From NCBI RefSeq assembly GCF_024305245.1, contig NZ_JAMWYX010000009.1, forward strand, positions 62,001-126,000: DNA of 64,000 nt, read 5' to 3'. Under the pieces are notes generated by a model that searched no databases, was not told where the DNA came from, and saw nothing but the letters and a program-made list of their open reading frames with translations. Numbering within the stretch: position 1 is the stretch's first letter; each line of letters begins with the position of its first letter. Source of the stretch: Erythrobacter sp. (GTDB lineage: Bacteria; Pseudomonadota; Alphaproteobacteria; Sphingomonadales; Sphingomonadaceae). This document shows positions 27,723-36,096 of this stretch, one piece after another. A program made the position numbers and the translations under genes.

Positions 27723-28826
27723 CTATGTGGCGGCGAGTTCGACGAGGGTATCGATTTGTTCCGCAATGCGGTCGGCAAATTCTGTTGGCAACTTCAAGAC
27801 TGCAGCAGAGTACAATGCAATACGTTTCGCAAATTGACGACTTCTGGCCTCAGCGAATAATTGTCCTGTGCGACGATCGGCGATGTCATCATGCTTAGCG
27901 AGTTGTCTGAGTGCCAGCTCACGAAGCCCAAGAGCAGGGCTTCGCAACATTGTAGGCGCTTCTAGCAACCCACGCAGAAGCTGAAGCAAATTGGGCCAAG
28001 CAACCAAGGCGGTTTCCTGCTCAGTGTTACTGTCATGTGCCCGAAGCAGCTCATACAGCCGCCGCAGATTAGCGACTCCCTCCGGACCACCCCAAAGATA
28101 GTACCGGACAACCTGGCCAAATTCCTTCTCATCCTCGTTAAGGTCCAAAATGTTCCTTAGGTCGCCGACCATCATTGTAAGCATCAGCGCCATGCAAACG
28201 CAGATTTCATTAAAGATCGCGAGATGCGACGACTTGGCTGGATTGAGCTCTCCCTTTAGCGGAAGGATCCTCGATATGACTCTCCTGAACGACCTTGCTA
28301 CGTCCTGCGTAAGGGGCACCTCTTGGTGAAGGATGTGAAGGATCTCCCCGCCGGGCGAAAACTTCTGAGCTGCATCATGCAGTAAATGCCAGTTGTTCAG
28401 ATCCCCGCCGTACGATCTCAGAGCAGCATACTCCGGGTTAGTTGCTGAGGCGAAGTTATCAAAGCCACCCGATCCAAATACATTGATGCCGAGTTGCCGT
28501 GCCGCCAGCCTGTGCGCTCGCTCCGCGGGTTTACCCATCAAGAGCATCCCATCCTCTGCGCCGACTAGCTTCAGCAAGCCGCTAAGCCAGAGTGCTCTGG
28601 CAATGGCAGGACCCCCTGTGCTTTTACAGTCAAAGATAGATTTAGAGATCGACCCATCTTGACGCAGCCAAATACCCAAGACATCAATATCAGTAATAAT
28701 TTTGGGAGCGCTCGTTAAGTCGACAGATGTGAAAACATTAACCTCGGTGAACGACAGCATACCCGACGCCACACAGAACTTCAATGCGCTATTTTTAGCC
28801 GGATTATCTTTGTCACTTTTCGCCAT
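27723..28826 (-). CDS. uncharacterised protein with PD-(D/E)xK nuclease-like motif
   Basis: About 367 residues from ATG 28826. The N-terminal 120 residues show the order of a restriction-endonuclease-fold core: a helix with E28 (FTEVN), TDIDVLGIWL with D48 on a strand, IFDCKS with D66 and K68 on the next strand, then a helix and the strand DGMLLMGK. The rest is helical (LREL, LLRGLLEAPT) with no recognised domain. The start lies 1 bp after the upstream gene stop (TGATATGG), so the pair is tightly coupled. Base composition is clearly more AT-rich than the chromosome. A DNA-cleaving defence effector is the best inference; no family is named. Confidence 0.7.
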   Translation of the reverse strand: MAKSDKDNPAKNSALKFCVASGMLSFTEVNVFTSVDLTSAPKIITDIDVLGIWLRQDGSISKSIFDCKSTGGPAIARALWLSGLLKLVGAEDGMLLMGKPAERAHRLAARQLGINVFGSGGFDNFASATNPEYAALRSYGGDLNNWHLLHDAAQKFSPGGEILHILHQEVPLTQDVARSFRRVISRILPLKGELNPAKSSHLAIFNEICVCMALMLTMMVGDLRNILDLNEDEKEFGQVVRYYLWGGPEGVANLRRLYELLRAHDSNTEQETALVAWPNLLQLLRGLLEAPTMLRSPALGLRELALRQLAKHDDIADRRTGQLFAEARSRQFAKRIALYSAAVLKLPTEFADRIAEQIDTLVELAAT

Positions 28827-28827
28827 A

Positions 28828-30126
28828 TCACACCAATGCAAGGGTAAGTTGCTCCCACTGCTCTTTTGCAGCAGCACTAGGCGCAACCTTCTGCCTTTCC
28901 CTCAAAGAACGACTTCCAAGAACACTTGTCACATATTTCTCATCCATCTGCAAAAGCGCTCTCGCCTCTTTGTCATGACGCATTTCCACGCGAGCTGACC
29001 CACCTTCGGCTAGCATAATTGCTAGTCTCACGGCCTCTTCGTTCTCTTCTGTTCTACGAAGATGAAATTGGTGCCAACCAGGTTTCGTTTCAACGAAATA
29101 ACCAATGTTGAATACCGCAGCGACCTTACCGTATTGACGGAACGCCTCCGTATTTGCGCCGAGATATCCGTCTCGTAGCAACGCATTTAGCAGAATAGCG
29201 GGTTTATTTATGGCGTAACTAAACGGTAAAAGCTGTCCCTTCCTGACTGCAGAGAGAAGAGCCATTGCTCGCTCGTAAATCTCCCTATTACCAGGGGATA
29301 GGCGGGCGGCACCAGGACGTGGAGTAAAAAGGAAAGTTTCCCTGAAGCTACCAATCTCGAGAGTTGGAGGCTTTAGCATATTCTCAGCGGCGAGCAGTTT
29401 TATAAGATGGACCTGAGTAGTGGTGAGCGGCTGACCAGCGACCTGTTGGCTCGCGATGATCATTGAGAGAGGCCAGCCTTGATGCGACTGAAGAATATTG
29501 AGTACGTAACTAAAATCGGTACCACCAACTTTTGCAAGTAAATCTGCCAAAGCCGCATTGTTATCAGCGAAATAAACGGGACTTAATAGTACCGTCTGAC
29601 CTCTAGCCCGGTGTTGAGTAATGAGGCCACTATCAGCACCGATGGTAAGGCATCTTTGCGCAAGCCCCTTTTCGATGCCCATACCGGCTATGAGACGGTC
29701 AGCGTTCTCTGGATGCTCTTTGAGCTTGGCCATGATCGCGACCATAGCCTGCTCTGTCTCATTAAATGAATATTGATCTGAGTAATCGCCAATTATCTGG
29801 TAGACGTCTTCGAAATAAGGAACATCCGGATCGATTTTGGTGATGGTTTTTCCGGTCTCGTACAGCTTGACCATTCCGGATTCACTCAGAGTTCTGAGAA
29901 CAGGTTTCAGAGCGACTGTCGGGATGTTAAAGAGAGAGTCAGAAACCCTAGACAGAACCGCATAGTCGAGCTCTGGTAGACCCCTTATCTGCACGGCAAG
30001 CGACGCCGCCATCCCAATAATCCTGAGATCGTCAAAATCACCGACTTCGAACGCTCCGACGCCAGCTTGAATGTCGCTTGCAAACTCAGCGAGCTGTTTG
30101 CCTTTCAAGAATTTTCCCGCTGCCAC
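28828..30126 (-). CDS. uncharacterised protein, partner of the nuclease-like gene
   Basis: A 432-residue soluble protein with GTG start 30126 and a GAGGG Shine-Dalgarno. It looks mainly alpha-helical with repeated winged-helix-like stretches (ALKPVLRTLSESGMVKLYET, FSYVLNILQSHQGWPLSMII, AILLNALLRDGYLGANTEAF). The conserved-looking C-terminal part (RLAIMLAEGGSARVEMRHD) is unfamiliar. First gene of the two-gene unit with the PD-(D/E)xK-like gene. It may sense or bind DNA for its partner; function not recognised. Confidence 0.65.
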   Translation of the reverse strand: MAAGKFLKGKQLAEFASDIQAGVGAFEVGDFDDLRIIGMAASLAVQIRGLPELDYAVLSRVSDSLFNIPTVALKPVLRTLSESGMVKLYETGKTITKIDPDVPYFEDVYQIIGDYSDQYSFNETEQAMVAIMAKLKEHPENADRLIAGMGIEKGLAQRCLTIGADSGLITQHRARGQTVLLSPVYFADNNAALADLLAKVGGTDFSYVLNILQSHQGWPLSMIIASQQVAGQPLTTTQVHLIKLLAAENMLKPPTLEIGSFRETFLFTPRPGAARLSPGNREIYERAMALLSAVRKGQLLPFSYAINKPAILLNALLRDGYLGANTEAFRQYGKVAAVFNIGYFVETKPGWHQFHLRRTEENEEAVRLAIMLAEGGSARVEMRHDKEARALLQMDEKYVTSVLGSRSLRERQKVAPSAAAKEQWEQLTLALV

Positions 30127-30606
30127 TTTGATCCCTCAGTTGCCCATTCGCCTTCTGCTACAGCAGATAGTGCCCGCCAAAGATAGCCATCTGCAAGGAG
30201 TTACGCTTGCTAAAATGAGAGTGAGGGGCGCAGATCATGCATCAGAACATGGCTCAATCCTTTGGCATTGTGGCAAGCCGATGAACTTTGTCGAGCTCCC
30301 AAACTGGGAGAGGCCGATTATCACCTCAGAACATCTTATCAAATTCCGGGTGACACTCGAGGTCAGCAAGAGCCGCCTCCCTGCATCAACCGCCCCGCCT
30401 CGCTGAGCGTTCGTCAAGTCATCCACGAGACCAACTACGGTTATTAATAGCACGTTCGCTGCGCGATCACGTTAACGAAGTGGCGCCTTCCAGGGGGCGA
30501 AGACGTTCATTTTCCGCGACAATGAGTGACTGCGTTTGGTCGTGTTCAGTCCTGTTTGGCGCGCGCGACGCACTGCCGTTCACTTCAAATAATCCTTCAG
30601 CTCAAG
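30127..30606. other. 480-bp gap, no gene supported
   Basis: Between the two-gene unit and the 3' end of the ABC-3C ATPase gene. A short plus-strand frame ends at 30406 but matches nothing recognisable. The promoter of the two-gene unit should lie just above 30126. Composition is intermediate. Confidence 0.4.
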
Positions 30607-32580
30607 CTATCCCGGCCGATCGGACTTCAGCCAACCGAGCGGAACAAGCGCGTGATCACGCCATTGTTCGGCAAGTACCACGTTATCAAGGTCACCCCAT
30701 ACATCGTCGTCGGCATGGTCGAGGACGATAACCTGAAGGCGTCCGTTGGCGGCTGCCACCTGCTCCCCGAGCAACGCGAACACTTTACGTACGGCTTCGA
30801 CGTCTTGGTCGCGCCACGTAACTGGATCGGCCTTTTGATCGCCGGCTGTCCGGCGCGGAAAATAGACCTGGCTAGGCTGATCGTAGATCAGCAATCCGGG
30901 AACGGGGTGATGGGGCAGCGACAGGAAAAACGTTTGTAGAGCGAGGGTCAACGCAACGTGATAGGCGAGCCAGTTCGCGCCGCTACCGATCTCCCATAAA
31001 TAGTCGTCCCGGGTCCCGCGAATCACCTTCACCGTCAGGTCCTGGATCATCAGACGGACCGGCGCTTCGGGCCATTCCGCATCGAGCCGTGGAATCAGGC
31101 GACCGGTCGTCGCTTCGATGCTGTCGATCGCGTTGCGGAGCTTCCGCTGGATCTCACCTTCCGAGACCCGCCGCTGCAATTCGGCAATGTCCGCCTTGAG
31201 CACATCAATCTGCTGGCGAAGGCCGGCGGATTGATCCGTCCTGTCGTAGAGCTCAAGCGCCTGTTCCAGCCGCCCAAGGAAACGCTCCATCCGGTCGAAC
31301 CGGTCGATCGCCTGCTTGGCCTGCTGTGAGTTGCGCTCCAAAAGCCCAATCTCACGCTTGATCTCGTTCAGCAGGATCAGCGAGGTCTCCGCCTCTGCAC
31401 GCAAACGATGTATCTCTTTGTCAAGCGTATCGGACACGCTGGGATGGGTTCGAAGACGAACTTCGATCGCAGACAGCGCGTCGCTCAGCTGCTCGACCTT
31501 CTCGCGGCCGCCATCCCCAAGCATCGCCACGACGTCCTCGGGGCGATCCTCGGGAACGAGTTGCTTGAGCCATTCGGAGATCGACAACCGATCCCGCTGG
31601 ATCCGCAGTGCGCTCCCATACGCGTCACTGCTCTCGATCAGACGACGCAACTCGCTCAAGCGTTGGCGACGCTGCGTGAGTTCGGCAGCGACCCTGCTCT
31701 CTTCGTTGCGCAGTTCTCCCAGCCGTACAAGGGAAGCGTCGATGCCGGCAATGGTCGGATTTGCCGCGTCGCTATTGGACGCGACAATCTCACGCAGGAG
31801 ATCGACGATGTCGGGCCAGTCGGTCGGGATTACCTAATCTGGCGGCAGCAGCCCGAATTCGATGGCCTGACGGATCCAAGACGTCGCTTCCAGCCTCCAT
31901 GCATTTCCGGCCGTCACAAGCGCGCGCAAGTCGATCTCACGGCGCCGCAAAATACGGTTTAACCGGTCAAGCTCATGGCGTGCCTGAAGAACCTCGGCGG
32001 TCACGGCTTGCAGGATGTAGGGGAAAATCGTCTTTAGCTTGTCGCGATGCTCGCTGGTATCCGCCTTGAAAAACATAACGTCGGGATTGGCGACGATATT
32101 CTGCGGCTGGAACGTAAACGCCATGAGATCGCGAAAGCTCGGACGCGATTGCGAGGCGGCGTCGGAATCGGGCTCGAAACCGAGATTGGTGAGGCCGGCC
32201 AGCCTGTCGAGCACCTTCTTGACGTTACCTTGGGTAGTGTCCTTTCCCTCGATCCGGTGCGGGATCTCGATTGTGTCAGCCTCGATCAGGACCATGTCGC
32301 CGGTGCTCTGCTGATCCCCGGGCTCCCGGCGCGCGAGCAGCTTCTGCCCTTCAACCGTGTCGATCACGATGCCGAACCAGCTGCAATTCTCGCGAATGAC
32401 GCCGACTGGGATCGCGCATTTGTCGGAGGCGAGGCAATAGTCGATGATCGGAATGACCGCAGATTTTCCAGTCTTCGACGCGCCGCTGATGACGTTCACG
32501 ACACCCGGAAGGAAATCCAGCTCGCGGGGTTTTTCATCGGTACGTGGCCAGAGGATCAACTTGAGGAGCTGGAAATACAT
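30607..32580 (-). pseudogene. ABC-3C system ATPase (DUF3732), interrupted by an amber codon
   Basis: Read through, the frame codes 657 codons, the normal size for DUF3732 SMC-like ATPases of three-component ABC (ABC-3C) conflict systems. The N-terminal half has Walker [21 protein letters not shown] coiled-coil middle follows, then the C-terminal signature-like GSGANWLAYHVALTLAL and Walker B GLLIYDQPSQVYFPRR. Codon 249 is TAG (31834-31836), in frame with both halves, and the peptide is continuous on both sides (FGLLPPD, stop, VIPTDWPDIVDLLREI). A single C-to-T change from CAG would explain it. Its start shares the A of the upstream stop (TAATG). Probably inactive unless the stop is suppressed. 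Confidence 0.88.
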
Positions 32581-33092
32581 TAGAAGTCGATCCTCAAGGT
32601 TGAGGCGATCTGTGGAAGTCCGAGCTTGGAAAACCAGTAGCCGATCTTGTCGGCGGCGCTCGAAAATCCTTTCAGCCGTTCAGGAATGGAGGGCTTCTTC
32701 ACATCGAAAAGATCGAGTGGATATCCGTGCAGCAGTGCGGAGCCATGGTCGATGCGAATGAGTTGAGATGTCGATGCGACGCCTATCGACTGGAGGCTGA
32801 GCTGCCTGAGCAAACGCGCGCGCGAGTGAAGCTGAACTAGGACCTCCCGTTCGCGGTCGAATTTAGCGGCGAAAAGTGTTAGGCCGGATGCCTTTCTGGT
32901 CGATGCCACGGCGTCGAACGTCTGCCGATGAAGCAGCATCGGCAGGACGAGGAAAGCGAGCAGGAAAGGCGCAGCTTCGGCAGCACCGTCCTCCTGATAC
33001 CCGAGCGCGAAATTCCAGATGAGATAGGCGCCGATGGCAGGGTTCTGGATAAGTTCGATTTCGGCGAGGTCTGTGTTTACAAAGGCCGTCAT
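32580..33092 (-). CDS. ABC-3C system middle component
   Basis: A 170-residue helical protein, the small middle component that accompanies DUF3732 ATPases in ABC-3C systems. Visible parts are [20 protein letters not shown], the helix [20 protein letters not shown] and [12 protein letters not shown]. The identification leans on gene order: C-terminal-domain protein, small protein, DUF3732 ATPase, all overlapping by 1-4 bp. It appears intact. Confidence 0.82.
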   Translation of the reverse strand: MTAFVNTDLAEIELIQNPAIGAYLIWNFALGYQEDGAAEAAPFLLAFLVLPMLLHRQTFDAVASTRKASGLTLFAAKFDREREVLVQLHSRARLLRQLSLQSIGVASTSQLIRIDHGSALLHGYPLDLFDVKKPSIPERLKGFSSAADKIGYWFSKLGLPQIASTLRIDF

Positions 33093-34258
33093 TTAGGGGT
33101 TTCTCCCAGAAGCGATCCATAGTCCGCGTGCCAGCCGATTCGACGGCGATCGGCCAGATCGTTGAAACTCCCGTGGACGAAATGCCCAGGCACTACCCGC
33201 CCATCCAGCGGGGCCTGGTATTGCGCGCACTGACGGTAGACTAGCCGCCCCTGAACCGGCACGGACCGGTCAGAATGAAGGTCCGAGACATCGCCCCGGA
33301 TCATGCCATGACGCCTAACAAGATCGTCATCCCAAGTATCGAGGCTGCCTGGAAAGATCACGCCGCGATCCGCCCAGTCGGCCTTGTCAGCCGAAGCCCG
33401 CAGATAGTCGCTGACGGCACGCAGGCGTTCTTCGTCATTAGCTTCGACGAACTCGAGCTGTCGGATGAAGGTCGGCCTAGTTGAGGCGATGTCGGCCACC
33501 AGGTCGTCGCTTGGTGCACCGGCGAACGACATGAGAAGGCCAGGCATATTGTTCTGCCGGACGAACGCGTGAAAATCGCGCCGGAATGCGTCGGCATCAA
33601 GGATTGGACGTTCGCCCCGCTGAATGAGACGGTCGAGCGCCTGCTTGGCCTGCCCGATACCGGACTTAATGATGATGTCGATTTGGTTCTCGCTGATGAC
33701 CGGTAAAAGAACGGCCCGGATCACGTCGAGGGGATCTGCCCCTTCAGAGTCCAGCGCAAACCGCGTCACGATCGCCGTTTGTTGTTCGGCAGGCGCATCG
33801 AGAAACGGTTGGAGATGCTCGGCGCAACTAGGCACCGTCTTCCGTTTCGCCAGCTTGGCCCGAATGACCTTCAACGCAGCCTCGGCGGTAGCAACATCGT
33901 CAGCCGCCGACAGCGCCTGCACGAAATCGCCCTTTTTCAGCGGCGTCACATACAGGCGGTAATTGGTAGCGCCCGCATCAATCTCTTTGCCGACGATCAT
34001 GGCTCGCCAGTTCTCGAACGCTTTCCAAAGATCGCCGGCCCAGTCAGACACCGGGTTTTGGCGGAGCGCACTCTTGGTCTGCTCCAGCAGCAGCTGGCCG
34101 GAGGGTTGATGGACCGCAACGTCGTCCTTGAACTCCAGCGATACCTTAGCGCCTTTCGGGCTTGTCAGCAGATGATAAAAGACCCGCACTGGCTGCAAGG
34201 CATAGCCAAGATATTGCCCAGGAGCGCTGTGTTTGGCAGGTTTCGTCTCCGCATTCAT
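33089..34258 (-). CDS. ABC-3C C-terminal-domain protein with nuclease-like N-terminus
   Basis: A 389-residue protein, first gene of the ABC-3C trio. The N-terminus APGQYLGYALQPVRVFYHLL leads to VSLEFKDDVAVH and LLLEQTKSAL. That order (E42, D46, QxK at 60-62) matches a PD-(D/E)xK dsDNA-nuclease domain of the DUF4297/Cap4 kind. The C-terminal half (RLVYRQCAQYQAPLDGRVVP, GHFVHGSFNDLADRRRIGWH) fits the ABC-3C C-terminal domain that links effector to the ATPase. Stop overlaps the middle-component start (ATGA). Predicted effector of an anti-phage system; activity is inferred. Confidence 0.8.
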   Translation of the reverse strand: MNAETKPAKHSAPGQYLGYALQPVRVFYHLLTSPKGAKVSLEFKDDVAVHQPSGQLLLEQTKSALRQNPVSDWAGDLWKAFENWRAMIVGKEIDAGATNYRLYVTPLKKGDFVQALSAADDVATAEAALKVIRAKLAKRKTVPSCAEHLQPFLDAPAEQQTAIVTRFALDSEGADPLDVIRAVLLPVISENQIDIIIKSGIGQAKQALDRLIQRGERPILDADAFRRDFHAFVRQNNMPGLLMSFAGAPSDDLVADIASTRPTFIRQLEFVEANDEERLRAVSDYLRASADKADWADRGVIFPGSLDTWDDDLVRRHGMIRGDVSDLHSDRSVPVQGRLVYRQCAQYQAPLDGRVVPGHFVHGSFNDLADRRRIGWHADYGSLLGETPK

Positions 34259-34315
34259 ACGTTAGGCCCCCTTATCAACTATGCTGTTGAAGTCGCCGCG
34301 CAAGGTCAAGAGAAT

Positions 34316-34495
34316 ATGGCTGATTTCGGCGTACTCTTTCCAGACGTGAGCTGTATGAAACTCGCCACAGACGGATTGCTCGTGATTGTGCTCGATTTGG
34401 CGCGAAGCAAACATCGCCAGGCATCAACGTTGATGCATGAGCTCGCACATTCGATCCTCGATCAGGCATCAACTGAGCATGAGCCGAGCCATTAG
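34316..34495 (+). pseudogene. remnant of an ImmA/IrrE-type metallopeptidase
   Basis: A 59-codon plus-strand frame whose product has the core of this family: a strand (GLLVIVLDLARSKHR) then the zinc motif LMHELAHSILDQAS (HExxH). Complete proteins are several times longer and need a third ligand; both sides are missing here. The fragment lies head-on to the promoter of the ABC-3C operon. It is read as a decayed gene, not a functional peptide. Confidence 0.6.
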
Positions 34496-34724
34496 CCGGC
34501 AAGATGGTTCGAACAGGTAAGCCACTAGGGATGCATCGACGCCTGCCTTGGCAGCGGCTCTGGAAGCCGCTTTGGTGCAATGGCCCCGCGACGGGGGTCG
34601 GACGATCCTGTGGGATGGCTGTTTACGGTGGCGCAGCGTAGAATCGGCCGGGCCGCTGCTCGCGTTCAGACCGCAGATCGGAGCGCACAGACCTTTCGCC
34701 TGCGCTTCTGCCCGATCCTTCGCT

Positions 34725-35087
34725 TCACGCCACCAGCTGTTGCAGCTGCGCATGAACGTTACGCCATGGCTTCATTAGATCCAAAGTTGGAACTGTGACA
34801 GTGTGGCCCTGGATTTGGAACGTTTCGTTGAGGGGAATGCCTGCTGCTGGATTCAGGAGAATGCCTTCGGCCCGACCAAAGCTGGGACCGCTGGCCGCTG
34901 CGTTTTTGAGGTAGCTAAACAGCTGATACAAGTTGCCCGAGTGGAAGCTTTCGGACCCATGATAGGTCTGTAGGGCGCTGGCATAATACTTGGTGTCGAT
35001 GATAATGCGGCGGCTCGAGCCCCGCATAAACACGTCAGGGCGCATGGACGGCAGCCCCTCGCAGTTTCCCGTTACGATACCGAGTTG
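34725..35087 (-). pseudogene. C-terminal fragment of McrC-type restriction subunit
   Basis: About 120 codons open from after a TGA at 35088-35090, with an internal ATG at 35045. The product begins in the McrC nuclease core: LPSMRPDVFMRG (first Asp) and RRIIIDTKYYAS (DTK motif). It continues with LYQLFSYLKNAAA and the C-terminal LNPAAG and ETFQIQGHTVTVPTLDL, the normal McrC end. The N-terminal two thirds and the partner McrB are absent. A remnant of a methyl-dependent (McrBC) or LlaJI-like restriction system. Confidence 0.8.
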
Positions 35088-35191
35088 TCAGGTGCTAAGC
35101 AAACGTCTGCAGCATATCGGCTTTTGCGCAAAGCGCCTGCCTCGACCCAATACAGATCGGATCAGCTGCGAGGGGAATTACATGGCCTGGT

Positions 35192-35596
35192 TCACTCGGG
35201 AGACCGCCGTGCGGCGCACGTCGGCTTACCTGCTCGAGGACGCCGTTCGAAGTCACATGTCCTCCCGTTAGCAGCCATCCAGGCAAGAGCGCGTGCACGG
35301 TGTAAGCCCCATACTCCGCTACCCTTACCCCCCACAAATTCGAAGATGTCGCTGTCGGCTGAGGCGCGGAAGACATTCGAGGCGCTGTTGTGCTGCTGGA
35401 AGGTAGCCTGGATAGTGCCTTCGAACGATGGCGGGACCGGCCTGCCCCGGTCCAACGCGTCTTCAAGCACCGCATCGATAACTAGCTGGCGGTCCAATCC
35501 CATTGGGTGGTCCCACAAAGCGCGCACAAGATACGCGGCCCAGCCTCCGCCAAGTCTCTCGATCTGCTTGTCGATGTCTGCAAAAAAGTCGTCCAT
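35192..35596 (-). CDS. hypothetical protein, possibly truncated
   Basis: A 134-residue product, ATG 35596 with GGAG upstream. The N-terminal 95 residues look like a real protein (DDFFADIDKQIERLGGGWAA, QLVIDAVLEDALDRG, FEFVGGKGSGVWGLHRARAL). The last 30 are Arg-rich and look like run-through into unrelated sequence. It lies just upstream of the McrC fragment on the same strand, so a deletion may have joined the two. No family recognised. Confidence 0.5.
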   Translation of the reverse strand: MDDFFADIDKQIERLGGGWAAYLVRALWDHPMGLDRQLVIDAVLEDALDRGRPVPPSFEGTIQATFQQHNSASNVFRASADSDIFEFVGGKGSGVWGLHRARALAWMAANGRTCDFERRPRAGKPTCAARRSPE

Positions 35597-35871
35597 GTCC
35601 GTTGCTCCATTTGTTTAGGGCAACTGACCAAATGTTACCATCGAACGTCTGGGTCAAACAGAATTGAAAGGGATTTCATGGCGGTAGATTGAGCGAGGGG
35701 ACTCCTTCCCGATCATTATCGCGTTCAGAGTCTGTTGCTGACCAAATCGGCGAGCAACAGAGTCTGCAGCTTGAGACGATTGGGAGCTTCTAGGCGAATA
35801 AGGATCTGGCTGCAGTTAGTGGCACCCGCATCCCAAACCCCGCTTAACATAAAATCACATGTCAATGTCTT

Positions 35872-36096
35872 CTACGGGATCATCGCAAACATGCGCATTA
35901 GATGCGTTTTAAGCGGAGTTGCGGAAAACTCGCCAGCAAACGGTCGGGGTTCGGGCAAGAGATATTGCTCGCAGACTGCCTCGGGCCTGCGGGCGAGGAT
36001 ACGCAGCGTTACGCCATGATCAGCGAACCCTTTGACAAAGTGCTGCGGGACCGGACCCGAACAGCCGATCGCGGAGACAGTGAACGGCCCGCTCAT
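35872..36096 (-). pseudogene. N-terminal fragment of an NmrA/NAD(P)-binding protein
   Basis: A 74-codon frame that starts inside the monooxygenase stop (ATGA overlap), so it was translationally coupled to it. The first 40 residues resemble a Rossmann start of NmrA-like reductases (SGPVPQHFVKGFADHGVTLR, then ILARRPEAV). The remainder (after EQYLLPEP) does not continue the fold. Complete proteins are about 280 residues, so this looks like the stub left by a deletion at the island edge. Confidence 0.55.
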
